Positions 1 through 8,093 of a stretch of DNA of 44,322 bases are shown here, one piece after another. This stretch comes from Haliea sp040222615 (GTDB lineage Bacteria > Pseudomonadota > Gammaproteobacteria > Pseudomonadales > Halieaceae), in contig NZ_JAVKCQ010000036.1 of NCBI RefSeq assembly GCF_040222615.1, positions 1 through 44,322 of the forward strand, written 5' to 3'. Position 1 is the first letter of the stretch. Every line of letters starts with the position of its first letter. The notes under the pieces are model-generated. The model did no database searches. It was not told the origin of the DNA and saw only the letters and a list, made by a program, of their open reading frames with translations. The position numbers and the translations under genes were made by a program.

Positions 1-1171
1 CCGGATTGTTATGATATCCATCGAAGAAATATTTTGCGTAGGGTTCCGCATTCCTTCTAACGACAAAGTGACCACTCTCGTTCGAGTCTACATCGTTGCC
101 ATCCTCGTCGAGGATTCGATAGTCCAGATCCGCTCCGGGTCGCCCAAAGCAGCGCATGCCTACATGTCTAGGCTCAACTGTGGCCGCGACTACTGCTCCA
201 GCTCCGGTTTCTGTCATTGCCCATGCTTCGATAAGTGGGAATCCAAAGCGGTCTTCAAAAGCTCTGTGATGTCGTGGGTCGACCCCGGCCCCGAAACCAA
301 ACTTTACTTGACGGCCATAGTTTTGGTCGCCTTTTGCTTCCATGCTCAGCAGAATGGCAGGCATTACGCCAAGGTAATGGATGATCGTGGCGCGTGAGTC
401 CACAACACTGGGCCACCAAGATGAAGGATGGAAGCGATCTAACATGACAATACAACCACCACACCCTATCATCGAGACGAAAGACCATGCCAAGGCGTTT
501 GAGTGGTATACAGGAAGTGGGGAAATGAGTCGCTCACAAGCTTGTTCGAGCTTGCAGTAGCCTTCCTGTGAAAGATACCAGCCAGCAACGCCTAGAAAAT
601 ATTCATTGGAGAGGATACATCCCTTTGGCTTGCCTGTTGTACCTGATGTGTATAGAAGACTCGCCTCTCCGGAGGGAGCTGAACCATCACGGCAGACAGA
701 AATGGTCTGCTCGGGCACATCGTTAAACATATTGGTAAGAGTAACTAAAGTAGCGTTGGACGAAATACGCGACAGTGAAGCTCTGAGCTTATCGACTTGA
801 GAATGTATTGCTAAGACGACCGATGCACTACTGTCTTCCAGAATATATGCCGTGGAAGAGATCGAAAGATCGGGGTTGATGGGAACAATACTAACATCGA
901 TGGCGTTCAGCGCAAGAAAATGAATGAAGAACACAGGCCTGTTCTCCAGCGATAACGCAACTCTATGGCCAGGCTTGATTCCAGAGGATTCGTACCATGC
1001 TTGCACACGCTTCACATAGTCATATGCTTCAGCGTATGTCATCTCAATGGAAGTTGAAGAGTAGTCTTTGCAAGCCTCATAAGGCACGTGGAGAAAGTCT
1101 GCCTCAGGGTATGTACTTGCACTCTTACAAAAGTACTCGAATACGCTAGTAACTTGATTGATGGAAATCAT
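1..1171 (-). CDS. Acyl-CoA ligase (AMP-forming), 3' end cut by window edge
   Basis: Reading the minus strand from the ATG at 1171 gives an uninterrupted frame of about 390 codons that runs off the left edge. It has the ANL-superfamily P-loop LLYTSGTTGKPKG, followed by a PVYHSNALAWS segment and the AWAMTETGAGA motif, then the start of the C-terminal region (RILDEDGNDV). The missing part would carry the C-terminal lid with the catalytic Lys. ANL enzymes activate a carboxylic acid with ATP and transfer it to CoA. The substrate cannot be read from the sequence; a role downstream of the neighbouring decarboxylase and aldehyde dehydrogenase (activating the acid they yield) is inference. A GGGAAG stretch lies just upstream of the ATG. 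Base composition is AT-richer than the genes right of 6 kb. It is transcribed away from the ThDP enzyme gene, with a small ORF immediately upstream. Confidence 0.88.
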   Translation of the reverse strand, partial: MISINQVTSVFEYFCKSASTYPEADFLHVPYEACKDYSSTSIEMTYAEAYDYVKRVQAWYESSGIKPGHRVALSLENRPVFFIHFLALNAIDVSIVPINPDLSISSTAYILEDSSASVVLAIHSQVDKLRASLSRISSNATLVTLTNMFNDVPEQTISVCRDGSAPSGEASLLYTSGTTGKPKGCILSNEYFLGVAGWYLSQEGYCKLEQACERLISPLPVYHSNALAWSFVSMIGCGGCIVMLDRFHPSSWWPSVVDSRATIIHYLGVMPAILLSMEAKGDQNYGRQVKFGFGAGVDPRHHRAFEDRFGFPLIEAWAMTETGAGAVVAATVEPRHVGMRCFGRPGADLDYRILDEDGNDVDSNESGHFVVRRNAEPYAKYFFDGYHNNP

Positions 1172-1197
1172 AGAATCTTCCCAGAAACGTGTGGATC

Positions 1198-1407
1198 TCA
1201 TATGTGCGGGTAATCATGTATGCATCTGCGCGCATAAAACCGGGCGGAGAAAGCGGTTAAAGAGTCTTGCCTCTCCAGAAGATACGTCCATACTTCGACC
1301 CGGCGAATAAAGTTGTGCATATCCAGTGGCATCGGTGAGTATGCGGCGCGCACCCCCGAAAGAAAAAGTCCATCCTTTTCGCATAGATGTTTTCTAACTT
1401 CTCTCAC
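1198..1407 (-). CDS. Small hypothetical protein upstream of acyl-CoA ligase
   Basis: A 69-codon frame ends 26 bp before the acyl-CoA ligase start on the same strand. An ATG at 1413 directly abuts an AGGAG sequence, which is too close to serve it. A GTG two codons later (1407) has AGGAG with a 6-nt spacer, so GTG is the better start. The protein is basic and mixed hydrophobic (motifs such as NFIRRVEVWTYLLERQ and ARFYARR), with no signal peptide or membrane helix. I do not recognise a family. The good ribosome site and operon-like position argue that it is translated, but it could also be the remnant of a longer gene. Confidence 0.4.
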   Translation of the reverse strand: MREVRKHLCEKDGLFLSGVRAAYSPMPLDMHNFIRRVEVWTYLLERQDSLTAFSARFYARRCIHDYPHI

Positions 1408-1540
1408 AATCATCTCCTGTGAGCTTTACGCCAAACCCTTGTTCTAGCTAAGGGGATACATACTGGCCCCTGTATGCAACGAATACCTCATTATGAATCT
1501 GCCACTGAACTGCATGCCTCAATATCTGTGTTTTCTACAA

Positions 1541-1568
1541 TTGACAGTATGAAGTATTAATATAGAGT
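1541..1568 (+). promoter_or_regulatory. Candidate sigma-70 promoter for the ThDP decarboxylase operon
   Basis: A perfect TTGACA (1541-1546) is followed after 16 bp by TAGAGT (1563-1568, 4 of 6 matches to the -10 consensus). It lies in the gap between the divergent acyl-CoA ligase and decarboxylase genes and points toward the latter, implying a leader of about 165 nt. A palindrome sits directly downstream of the -10. This is a prediction from sequence match only. Confidence 0.45.
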
Positions 1569-1571
1569 AGT

Positions 1572-1616
1572 CTCATATGAGATGGTAATGCTACAGTTTT
1601 CCTTGACCATGTCAAG
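1572..1616. promoter_or_regulatory. Two palindromes, possible operators
   Basis: CTCATATGAG (1572-1581) is a perfect 10-bp palindrome immediately after the candidate -10. CTTGAC-CAT-GTCAAG (1602-1616) is a perfect 6-bp inverted repeat with a 3-bp centre. Both lie where a repressor would block transcription into the decarboxylase operon. The regulator is not in the window, and which family would bind is unknown. Confidence 0.35.
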
Positions 1617-1677
1617 ACAGTCGATTGGTCGATGTTTCGCTGTGATAAAAATCCGTGTTAAGAGCAGTGGTTAAGTG

Positions 1678-1718
1678 TGTAAGCGACGTGAAAACGCTTA
1701 CAAAATTGTACTGGTACA
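1678..1718. promoter_or_regulatory. Two inverted repeats in the leader before the decarboxylase start
   Basis: TGTAAGCG (1678-1685) pairs with CGCTTACA (1695-1702) across a 9-nt loop. TGTAC (1707-1711) pairs with GTACA (1714-1718) across 2 nt. They lie 20-60 nt before the chosen ATG at 1741, so they could act as operators or form leader hairpins near the ribosome site. Neither is followed by a T-run, so a simple terminator is unlikely. Confidence 0.3.
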
Positions 1719-1740
1719 CACAGGTGTGGAGTTTGAAAAC

Positions 1741-3417
1741 ATGATTCTTGGCCGCGATATCATAATAGAGATTCTTAAAACTGAGAATGTACGCTATATA
1801 TTTGGCAATCCGGGCACAACAGAGCTTTCATTAATCGATCGTATTATTAGGGAGTGCGATCTCGAGTATGTCCTGGCACTGCAGGAGGCATCGGCACTGG
1901 GGATGGCTGATGGGTACGCCCGCGCTACGAACCGCCCTGCATTCGTTAATCTCCACGCTTCGGCCGGCTTAGGCAATGCAATGGGCGCGTTGACAAATGC
2001 CGCGTATATGCACTCACCTCTTGTAGTAACAGCCGGCCAACAGGATTATCGACATATAGTGGACGATCCATGGTTAAGCGGTGATCTTGTCGGTATGGCG
2101 AAGCCGTTTACAAAATGGGCACATGAAATAAGAACGGTAGATGAAATCGGTCCCGTTTTGAGAAGGGCATTCAAGGACGCAAATACCCACCCAAAGGGGC
2201 CCGTTTTTCTGTCTCTGCCATTTCACTTTATGGACGAACCGAGTAGTAGCCCAATTCCAGCAAAATCACATGTCTATGACTTGCCGCTAGCTGTAGGGAT
2301 GGATCTGCTAGCTGATAGTTTGCTGGATTGTGGACCTAGCGAAATTGCCGTAATCGCTTGTGATGAGATATCCCGTGCTGACGCATTGACCGAGGTGGTA
2401 ACAATCGTAGAGAAGCTGGGATGCGATGTCTTTGGTGCTCCAGTTCACGACAGCGTAGTGTTCCCCACGTCCCATCCACTCTGGGTATCGATGATGTCGC
2501 CCTCCGCAGAAGAGATAAGGGAACTTCTAGAACCGTACAAGAAAGTATTTGTTATCGGAGACAGAGGGTTCATGGGCTTGATCTATTCGGGCTCTCCGAT
2601 CCCAGAGCATACTGAGATACTCCATCTTAGCGCAGACAGTTCCACGGTTGCCTACACCTATGAAACATCAGGAGGTTTTGTAGGAAATATAAAAGCAAGT
2701 CTTGAAAGGTTGGATGACTACCTGGGTGAGCGAGTTACGGCGAAGGTTCGATTAGAAGAAAGAGAACGTGCTCGACGTGAGGAAGACCAAACTAATATAG
2801 AGCGTGTCCAGGCGCAGATGACTAGAAAACCGATGCACCCGGAAACCGCAGCATACTACATAGCAAGTTCGATTCAGGATGACGCCATTATTGTGGAAGA
2901 AGCCCCTTCAATGGGTGTCTATCTGAGGAAGTATATCAAGACATCCAAACGCCTTCAGTACAATTTTTCCAAAGGAGGTGGGCTAGGGTGGGCCATGCCC
3001 GCGGCCGTTGGTATTGCATTAAGTGAGCGACAATCAAAAACGATATGTATTGTGGGCGACGGAGCCGCTATGTACAGTCCGCAGGCGATCTGGACTGCAG
3101 CGCACAAAAAGCTATCTATGACTTTCATAGTAGCTAACAATTCAGAGTATGGGATTTTGAAAAATTTCCTTCGGGGGCACTATCCGAACCAGGGAGAGGA
3201 ACGATTTATCGGCATGGATATATCGGATCCTGCCGTTAACTTCATCGCCCTGGCGGCATCGATGGGTGTGCATGCTATAAAAATCGATGATCCTCAATGT
3301 ATACCGGAAGCAGTGCGCGAAGCGAATGATCATTCAGGCGTTAGCTTGATCGAGATTACCGTAGCTCCTTCTGTAGAACATTCCAATACCCCACAGGCTG
3401 CTAACTACCAGGAGTAA
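1741..3417 (+). CDS. ThDP-dependent decarboxylase, benzoylformate decarboxylase-like
   Basis: This 558-aa ThDP enzyme probably decarboxylates a 2-oxo acid (benzoylformate type) to an aldehyde. The N-terminal domain has FGNPGTTE (21-28), matching the GNPGSNE loop of benzoylformate decarboxylase; Thr26 replaces the substrate-contacting Ser. Glu49, in ALQEASALGMADGYAR, sits where the cofactor-activating Glu is found. His72, in LHASAGLGNAMG, matches the family's active-site His. The C-terminal ThDP-Mg motif starts with GDGAAM near residue 438 and ends with NN about 27 residues later. An upstream in-frame GTG at 1675 exists, but ATG 1741 has GTGGAG 9 nt before it and begins exactly where the family begins. 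The aldehyde dehydrogenase follows after 6 bp, consistent with an alpha-keto acid to aldehyde to acid route as in mandelate catabolism. The exact substrate is uncertain. Codon use is AT-richer than genes right of 6 kb. Confidence 0.85.
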   Translation: MILGRDIIIEILKTENVRYIFGNPGTTELSLIDRIIRECDLEYVLALQEASALGMADGYARATNRPAFVNLHASAGLGNAMGALTNAAYMHSPLVVTAGQQDYRHIVDDPWLSGDLVGMAKPFTKWAHEIRTVDEIGPVLRRAFKDANTHPKGPVFLSLPFHFMDEPSSSPIPAKSHVYDLPLAVGMDLLADSLLDCGPSEIAVIACDEISRADALTEVVTIVEKLGCDVFGAPVHDSVVFPTSHPLWVSMMSPSAEEIRELLEPYKKVFVIGDRGFMGLIYSGSPIPEHTEILHLSADSSTVAYTYETSGGFVGNIKASLERLDDYLGERVTAKVRLEERERARREEDQTNIERVQAQMTRKPMHPETAAYYIASSIQDDAIIVEEAPSMGVYLRKYIKTSKRLQYNFSKGGGLGWAMPAAVGIALSERQSKTICIVGDGAAMYSPQAIWTAAHKKLSMTFIVANNSEYGILKNFLRGHYPNQGEERFIGMDISDPAVNFIALAASMGVHAIKIDDPQCIPEAVREANDHSGVSLIEITVAPSVEHSNTPQAANYQE

Positions 3418-3423
3418 GCGTTT

Positions 3424-4839
3424 ATGAACAAGTATGAGATGGTAATCAACGGCGAAGTATTGAACTCGAAGACGTATAAGGAAGTAAAAAATCCCGCTTC
3501 GACTACAAGTACCGTCGGACTCGCGCCCGTTGCGAGTTCAATTAACCTGCACCAGGCTGTGCAGTCTGCTCATAATGCTTTCCAACAATGGAATCCCTCA
3601 GAGGATAGTGCCCGTGTTGCGGCGTGCCATGATATAGCAACTGTGATAAGTAACAACGCTGAGGAGTTAGCCCAACTTATCACTGCCGAACAAGGCAAGC
3701 CTCTCAATGGCTTTGGTTCCAGGTTTGAAGTAAATGGGTGCGTTCAGTGGGCCAAACATATGGCCAGTACCTCCATAGAATCAAAAGTCTTGGAAGATAG
3801 TGCAGATAGTTTCATCGAACAGCGTCGTACAGGTATGGGCGTAGTAGCATCGATTACACCCTGGAACTGGCCTCTACTCCTGGGGGTGGCGCATATCTTA
3901 CCGGCAATACGTACCGGGAATACGGTCGTTATAAAGCCATCACCCTATACTCCCTTAAGCACACTTAGGCTCGTTCAACTGATGAATGACGTTCTACCGA
4001 AAGGCGTGGTTAACGTTCTATCCGGCGGCGACGACCTGGGCGCTGAGCTGACGAAGCATGAACTGATCAAAAAGATTGTATTCACTGGATCGGTCGCGAC
4101 GGGGAAGAAGGTGATGGCTAGCGCTTCTGCCAAAATCACACCGATCACGTTAGAGCTTGGAGGGAACGACGCAGGAATCGTTCTTCCTGGATCAGACATT
4201 TCCAGTTTTATTGAGCGCCTTTTCTGGGGTGCTATGATGAATTCCGGGCAAACATGTGCAGCGCTGAAGCGGCTTTATGTTCACGAGAAAGATTATGGGA
4301 ATGTTTGTAATGCGCTCGTTGATCTATGCCTCAGAAATCCGGTAGGAGATGGACAACTCGAGACGAGCACATTAGGTCCACTACAAAACCAAGTACAGTA
4401 TGAAAAGGTTATTTCATTGGTGGATGACGCTCACGCTGAGGGCGCAAATATTCTTTGTGGCGGCAAGGCATTGAATGGAGAAAACTACTTTTATCCGCCT
4501 ACTATTGTAGCCGAGGCTGTTCCGGGAATGAGGATAGTAGATGAAGAACAGTTTGGTCCTGCGCTGCCGGTCATTCGCTACCAGAATCTCGAGGATGTGA
4601 TTGCGGAAGCAAATAACACGGAGTTTGGTCTTTGTGCCTCAGTGTGGGGGCAGGAAGAATCCTTGCTGAGAGAGGTCGCGAACAAACTGGAAGCGGGAAC
4701 AGTTTACATTAACAAGCATTCTGATATTGCACCACATGTTCCATTAGGCGGCATAAAAAGCTCAGGGCTCGGTGTTTGTTTTGGCCAGGAAGGGCTTGAT
4801 TCCTATACCGCAATAAAGATATTCAATTCCGCCCGCTAA
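3424..4839 (+). CDS. NAD(P)-dependent aldehyde dehydrogenase
   Basis: This 471-aa ALDH-superfamily protein is of usual length. It carries SITPWNWPL and the nucleotide-binding region GNTVVIKPSPYTPL, then FTGSVATGKKVM. The general base is Glu244 in ELGGND and the catalytic nucleophile is Cys278 in NSGQTCAA. The EQFGPALPV and PLGGIKSSGLG motifs follow toward the C terminus. Family members oxidise aldehydes to acids. An AGGAG overlapping the end of the preceding ThDP enzyme gene serves as ribosome site, so the two genes are surely co-transcribed. This enzyme probably consumes the aldehyde the decarboxylase makes, in the manner of benzaldehyde dehydrogenase; that link is inferred from context. Confidence 0.9.
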   Translation: MNKYEMVINGEVLNSKTYKEVKNPASTTSTVGLAPVASSINLHQAVQSAHNAFQQWNPSEDSARVAACHDIATVISNNAEELAQLITAEQGKPLNGFGSRFEVNGCVQWAKHMASTSIESKVLEDSADSFIEQRRTGMGVVASITPWNWPLLLGVAHILPAIRTGNTVVIKPSPYTPLSTLRLVQLMNDVLPKGVVNVLSGGDDLGAELTKHELIKKIVFTGSVATGKKVMASASAKITPITLELGGNDAGIVLPGSDISSFIERLFWGAMMNSGQTCAALKRLYVHEKDYGNVCNALVDLCLRNPVGDGQLETSTLGPLQNQVQYEKVISLVDDAHAEGANILCGGKALNGENYFYPPTIVAEAVPGMRIVDEEQFGPALPVIRYQNLEDVIAEANNTEFGLCASVWGQEESLLREVANKLEAGTVYINKHSDIAPHVPLGGIKSSGLGVCFGQEGLDSYTAIKIFNSAR

Positions 4840-4953
4840 ACATGGTGTTCGATGAATTTGCCAATTCAAGTTTATCTGGATTTCATTGGAGACACGGGTA
4901 GAGATACTGCCCAAACTCGTGCACCAGAAAAGCGGACGGATCTCCGCAATGGA

Positions 4954-5299
4954 TGGACTTCCCCGAGTTTAGATGACACTCCTGGCCTATTCTATAGCAA
5001 CAGGAGGAAGTCATATGAGCAGGCAAAAATATAGCCCCGAATTCAACGACGAAGCCGTTCGCCAAGTCGTAGACCACGGCCGATCCGTCGCAGAAGTTGC
5101 CGATAGACTCGGCGTATCCAGCGATAGTCTGCACAAGTGGGTGAAGGCGGTTAAGCCGAATAAAACCGACGAGCAGGCCGCACAATTATTGGAAGCCAAA
5201 AGCGAAATCCTCAAACTCAGGGCCGAATTGCGCCGAGCCGAAGAGGAGCGCGACATTCCAAAAAAGGACTATGCCGACTCCAGTATCTATTATAATTGA
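4954..5299 (+). mobile_element. Remnant of an IS3-family insertion sequence (left end plus orfA)
   Basis: The orfA at 5015-5299 identifies the family. About 60 bp before it, at 4954, the sequence TGGACTTCCCCGAGTTTAG resembles IS3-family left termini, which begin TG and are rich in CCCC. No orfB and no matching right end could be seen downstream, so the element is a fragment. It lies at the border between the AT-richer block to the left and the GC-rich chromosome to the right. The left boundary is approximate. The 175 bp between the aldehyde dehydrogenase stop and orfA holds no convincing gene. Confidence 0.55.
5015..5299 (+). pseudogene. Truncated IS3-family transposase subunit A (orfA)
   Basis: From ATG 5015, with AGGAGG 7 nt upstream, the frame encodes the usual IS3 orfA helix-turn-helix: residues MSRQKYSPEFNDEAVRQV, then VAEVADRLGVSSDSLHKWVKA, and a leucine-zipper-like stretch (LLEAKSEILKLRAELRRAEEERD). 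Intact orfA proteins of this type continue after the RDIxKK motif for several more residues and then frameshift into orfB. Here the sequence changes abruptly to DYADSSIYYN and stops, and no orfB integrase core follows. The element should therefore be inactive. Another start at 4973 in the same frame has no support. Confidence 0.75.
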
Positions 5300-5347
5300 G
5301 CATTGCAGGCATTCTGGTAGAAACGACACACGGAGCGGATCGGCAGG

Positions 5348-6187
5348 ATGGAACTGATGGACTGTACGCGTAAAGAGGATTTTCAGCGGATTTATGAGGC
5401 CATTTTCATGGCTGACGGGCTCAATACTCAGCAGAAGAGGCGAACACTTGACGGCGCAATTGCTCAGATGGTCAGAGTTTGGAACGCATGGGAGATCGTG
5501 GGGATATCGCGTAGCGCAATTGATGTGGTCCACGAAAATCACCAACAGGATCGCCGCCTATTCGAGAGCGACAAGTGTGTCCTGATTACAAAGAATGAGA
5601 TGTTGAATGCCGCCCAAAATCGACCCACCGACGATGCCCTGCGCGTGCGCTCCGTCAGCGATGATGGTAGCGCGGATACCGCGCCGGCAGCGCCTGCCCT
5701 GTTGGCGGCGGAGGCCCTGTCATCCTCCGCAGTGGAGTTGACCTGGGAGGATCGGTCCGACGATGAATACGGATTCCGTATTCGACGCTCAGTGGCTGGT
5801 GGCGCCTGGCAGTCCGCCGGCAATGTGGGGGCGGGTGAAACGGTGTTTGTCGACCGCGACCTGCTTCCGGATACCGGCGATGACTACACGGTGGTAGTAT
5901 TCAACGCGACTGGCGAGAGCGCGGAGGCCACTGCCAGCGTGACAACCTTGGCGGCATCGTCTATCGAACTGACGGGGAATGGCTACAAGGTCAAAGGGGA
6001 AAAGACGGTAGACCTGAACTGGCAGGGCCTGACCTCCGGTAACCTGCTTCGCAATGGCGTGCCGGTTTTCACCATCAGTGGCGAAACCGGATAGCTGGAT
6101 TCGCTTGGCAAGGGTGGCGGCAGCTACAGCTATCAGGTCTGTGATGACAGTGATGACTGCTCCAACGAGGTGACGATCGTTTTCTGA
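5348..6187 (+). pseudogene. Chimeric or broken gene: unknown N-terminal part joined to fibronectin-III-like C-terminal part
   Basis: One frame runs from 5348 to an in-frame TAG at 6092-6094 and then continues for 30 sense codons to TGA at 6185-6187. The continuation (SYSYQVCDDSDDCSNEV) reads as the natural end of the same domain, so the TAG is probably a mutation. Residues from about 100 on look like a fibronectin type III repeat (SAVELTWEDRSDDEYGFRIRR, then YTVVVFNATGESAEATASV) followed by a small beta domain (IELTGNGYKVKG). Such tails occur on secreted proteases and similar exoproteins. The first 95 residues (ELMDCTRKEDFQRIYEAIF) are unlike this and not recognised. No signal peptide is present. 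The likely history is that an exoprotein gene lost its 5' part next to the IS remnant. Confidence 0.6.
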
Positions 6188-6202
6188 GGGGGCGAGAGAA
6201 TC

Positions 6203-6237
6203 GGATCCGACAACGGTTATTGAGGGTTGTCGGATCC
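6203..6237. terminator. Long perfect stem-loop between convergent genes
   Basis: GGATCCGACAAC (6203-6214) pairs perfectly with GTTGTCGGATCC (6226-6237) across an 11-nt loop. It lies just after the broken fibronectin gene and before the 3' end of the leftward GTPase gene, the expected place for a terminator. It lacks a T-tract on either side, so intrinsic termination would be weak; mRNA-end protection is an alternative. Confidence 0.5.
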
Positions 6238-6311
6238 TCCAGAATGACGTAGTCACCCGCGCCAAGCATCAATGCAGACCGGGACTTCGGCCCGCCAGGC
6301 AGCCCACCCGG

Positions 6312-7745
6312 CTAAGCGTCCGGGGTGCCCGACGGGCTGGCGTACTGATCGTTCAGCGACTGCACAAAGTCGTCGGCTTCCGCCAGCACCTTTGCCAGCT
6401 TGCGTCGCTGCAGTGGTCCCCAGCCGCGCGGCGACGCGCTGGCCAGCGAGCCCCACCAGGCCTTGATGTTCCAGGCGAAAGCCCGCTCCGCTGCCATGCG
6501 GTCCCGGGTCGGCTCTTCACTGCGCTGCAAGCGTCGCAGCACGCTGCGGCCCGCCAGCTCGCGGAGCTTGCTGTGCACAACCAGAACCAGCATCGCGGCG
6601 ATCAGCAGCACTGCAAGCTGTATTTCCACGTCCAGCCGGGCGAAAGGCATCAGGTAGAAGCCCTCCCAGTGGCCCCCCTGCCAGCTCCACCACAACAGCA
6701 GCCCTGCCAGCAGGGTGAATACCGAGCCGCTGAGCCAGAGGGTGCGACGGCGCCAGCTGCGACGGGCATCGGTCAGCCGGGGGACCAGTACATCGCGAAT
6801 ATGCTTGGCGGTTTTCTCCAGTACCCCAACCACCCGATAGGCGCGCTCCACCTCGACCTGACGGATGCGCGCTTCGATGTCGCTCAGGTCTTCGTCCCGC
6901 TTGCGCTCCAGGCGCTCCTTCACCTGTGGATCATCGACCTGGAGCGTCACATCGCGGGCGTAGATGCGATAGAAACGGCCTGCGGTCAGGCCCTGCTGGG
7001 CCAGGGCCCGCTGCCAGGCTGCGACCACTTCCTCCGGGTTGTCTTCCCTTGCGGTATTGTCGATCTGGTTCAGAATGTAGAGGAACTTGGTGGAGTCCGG
7101 GCGCTGTACGGTATTGCCCACGAGGTGCTTGAGGGTGTCTGCCATCGCCCCGGGCTCGGGGTGGCGCGCATCGAAAAAAACCAGCACCAGGTCGGACAGG
7201 TCGATGATGTGGTCGGTAATCAGCAGGGTTGAGTTGCGCTGCATGTCGGCGTCGAAACCAGGCGAGTCGATGAATATCTTGCCGCGCAGCGACTCCGCAG
7301 GAACAGTTTTCAGCTGCAGGTAGGAGTCCACGCGGCGACCCTCGCCTGCGGCTACGCCGTCGATGTCGCGGCTGATCTGGTAGAACGGAAATCTCGGGTC
7401 ACTGTCCAGCGCCAGTCCCGGCAGCGAGGTCGCGTCGGCACCGGTGCCAAAGCAGATCACGGTAAACTTGTCGTCTACCGCCTGATTGCCCGTGCGCTGC
7501 AGTTCCTGACCCACGTACTGGTTCATGAACGTGGACTTGCCGGCGGAGTAGGTACCCAGCACCGAGATCACCGGCCACCAGGAGACCTGGGTGGCATAGG
7601 ACTCATCGGGGTCCATCAAGCCGAGCTTGCGGGCGATACGGTCCAGTTTCTGGAAGCTCTTGACACAGCCGGCCAGGACCGGGTTTTCCTGCTTGAGGTG
7701 TTGCTCCAGGCGCTTGATTCTCTCCTGCGTGACACTTTTGGCCAT
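6312..7745 (-). CDS. Dynamin-like GTPase with C-terminal membrane segments
   Basis: A 477-aa protein of the dynamin/EHD-like GTPase group. The nucleotide site is complete: G1 GTYSAGKS (64-71), a likely G2 Thr95, G3 DSPG (160-163) and G4 NQID (226-229). Helical regions flank the G domain. Two hydrophobic segments follow, one after RRRTLWLSG and one containing IQLAVLLIAAMLVLVV, so it is probably anchored in the inner membrane. Bacterial dynamin-like proteins remodel or guard membranes; the role here is unknown. The frame stays open 70 codons further upstream, but ATG 7745 has GGAGAG 5 nt before it and starts the conserved helical region. It is a single gene with its own likely promoter and no recognisable partner. 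Confidence 0.85.
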   Translation of the reverse strand: MAKSVTQERIKRLEQHLKQENPVLAGCVKSFQKLDRIARKLGLMDPDESYATQVSWWPVISVLGTYSAGKSTFMNQYVGQELQRTGNQAVDDKFTVICFGTGADATSLPGLALDSDPRFPFYQISRDIDGVAAGEGRRVDSYLQLKTVPAESLRGKIFIDSPGFDADMQRNSTLLITDHIIDLSDLVLVFFDARHPEPGAMADTLKHLVGNTVQRPDSTKFLYILNQIDNTAREDNPEEVVAAWQRALAQQGLTAGRFYRIYARDVTLQVDDPQVKERLERKRDEDLSDIEARIRQVEVERAYRVVGVLEKTAKHIRDVLVPRLTDARRSWRRRTLWLSGSVFTLLAGLLLWWSWQGGHWEGFYLMPFARLDVEIQLAVLLIAAMLVLVVHSKLRELAGRSVLRRLQRSEEPTRDRMAAERAFAWNIKAWWGSLASASPRGWGPLQRRKLAKVLAEADDFVQSLNDQYASPSGTPDA

Positions 7746-7773
7746 GCTGGCTCTCCGCAGTGAATACCCCTTC

Positions 7774-7803
7774 ACTATAGAGGCGCACCCTTGCCAAGCG
7801 CAA
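7774..7803 (-). promoter_or_regulatory. Candidate promoter of the dynamin-like GTPase gene
   Basis: On the minus strand, TTGCGC (7803-7798) and TATAGT (7779-7774, 5 of 6 consensus matches) are separated by 18 bp and lie about 30 bp before the GTPase ATG. The rest of the 348-bp gap to the receptor gene at 8094 holds no gene I can support; it is GC-rich until an AT-rich stretch at about 8050-8080 directly before the receptor's ribosome site. Confidence 0.4.
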
Positions 7804-8093
7804 ACACCACCGGCCAGTACCCCATCGGTGCCGGGCTTACCAGGATCGGCGTCCCCGGCGCGACAACGGGGCTGCAGCCCGGGGTCCCACCCTCGCGGGC
7901 TTGCTGAAGTCTTACGGTTACACCAGCGGGCCGTTGGCTGCCGGGGCGGGCTCAATACCGCGGTGATACCAGTTATTTGTACTCTCCGGCTGCACGTTGG
8001 ATGGCGCCCTTGTTCAGGGTGGTGTGGGGACGGAAAACCGGGATACAGTCAGAATATTAATAAACATAATTTAAATTCAAGGAGCTTCACCCC

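Noticed and set aside
1675..1740. GTG start extending the ThDP enzyme by 22 residues
   Set aside because: The family begins at the ATG at 1741, which has a good ribosome site; the extension overlaps the leader inverted repeats.
7869..7880. GGGCTGCAGCCC palindrome in the gap before receptor 1
   Set aside because: A 12-bp GC palindrome in GC-rich DNA without a promoter or T-run is likely chance.
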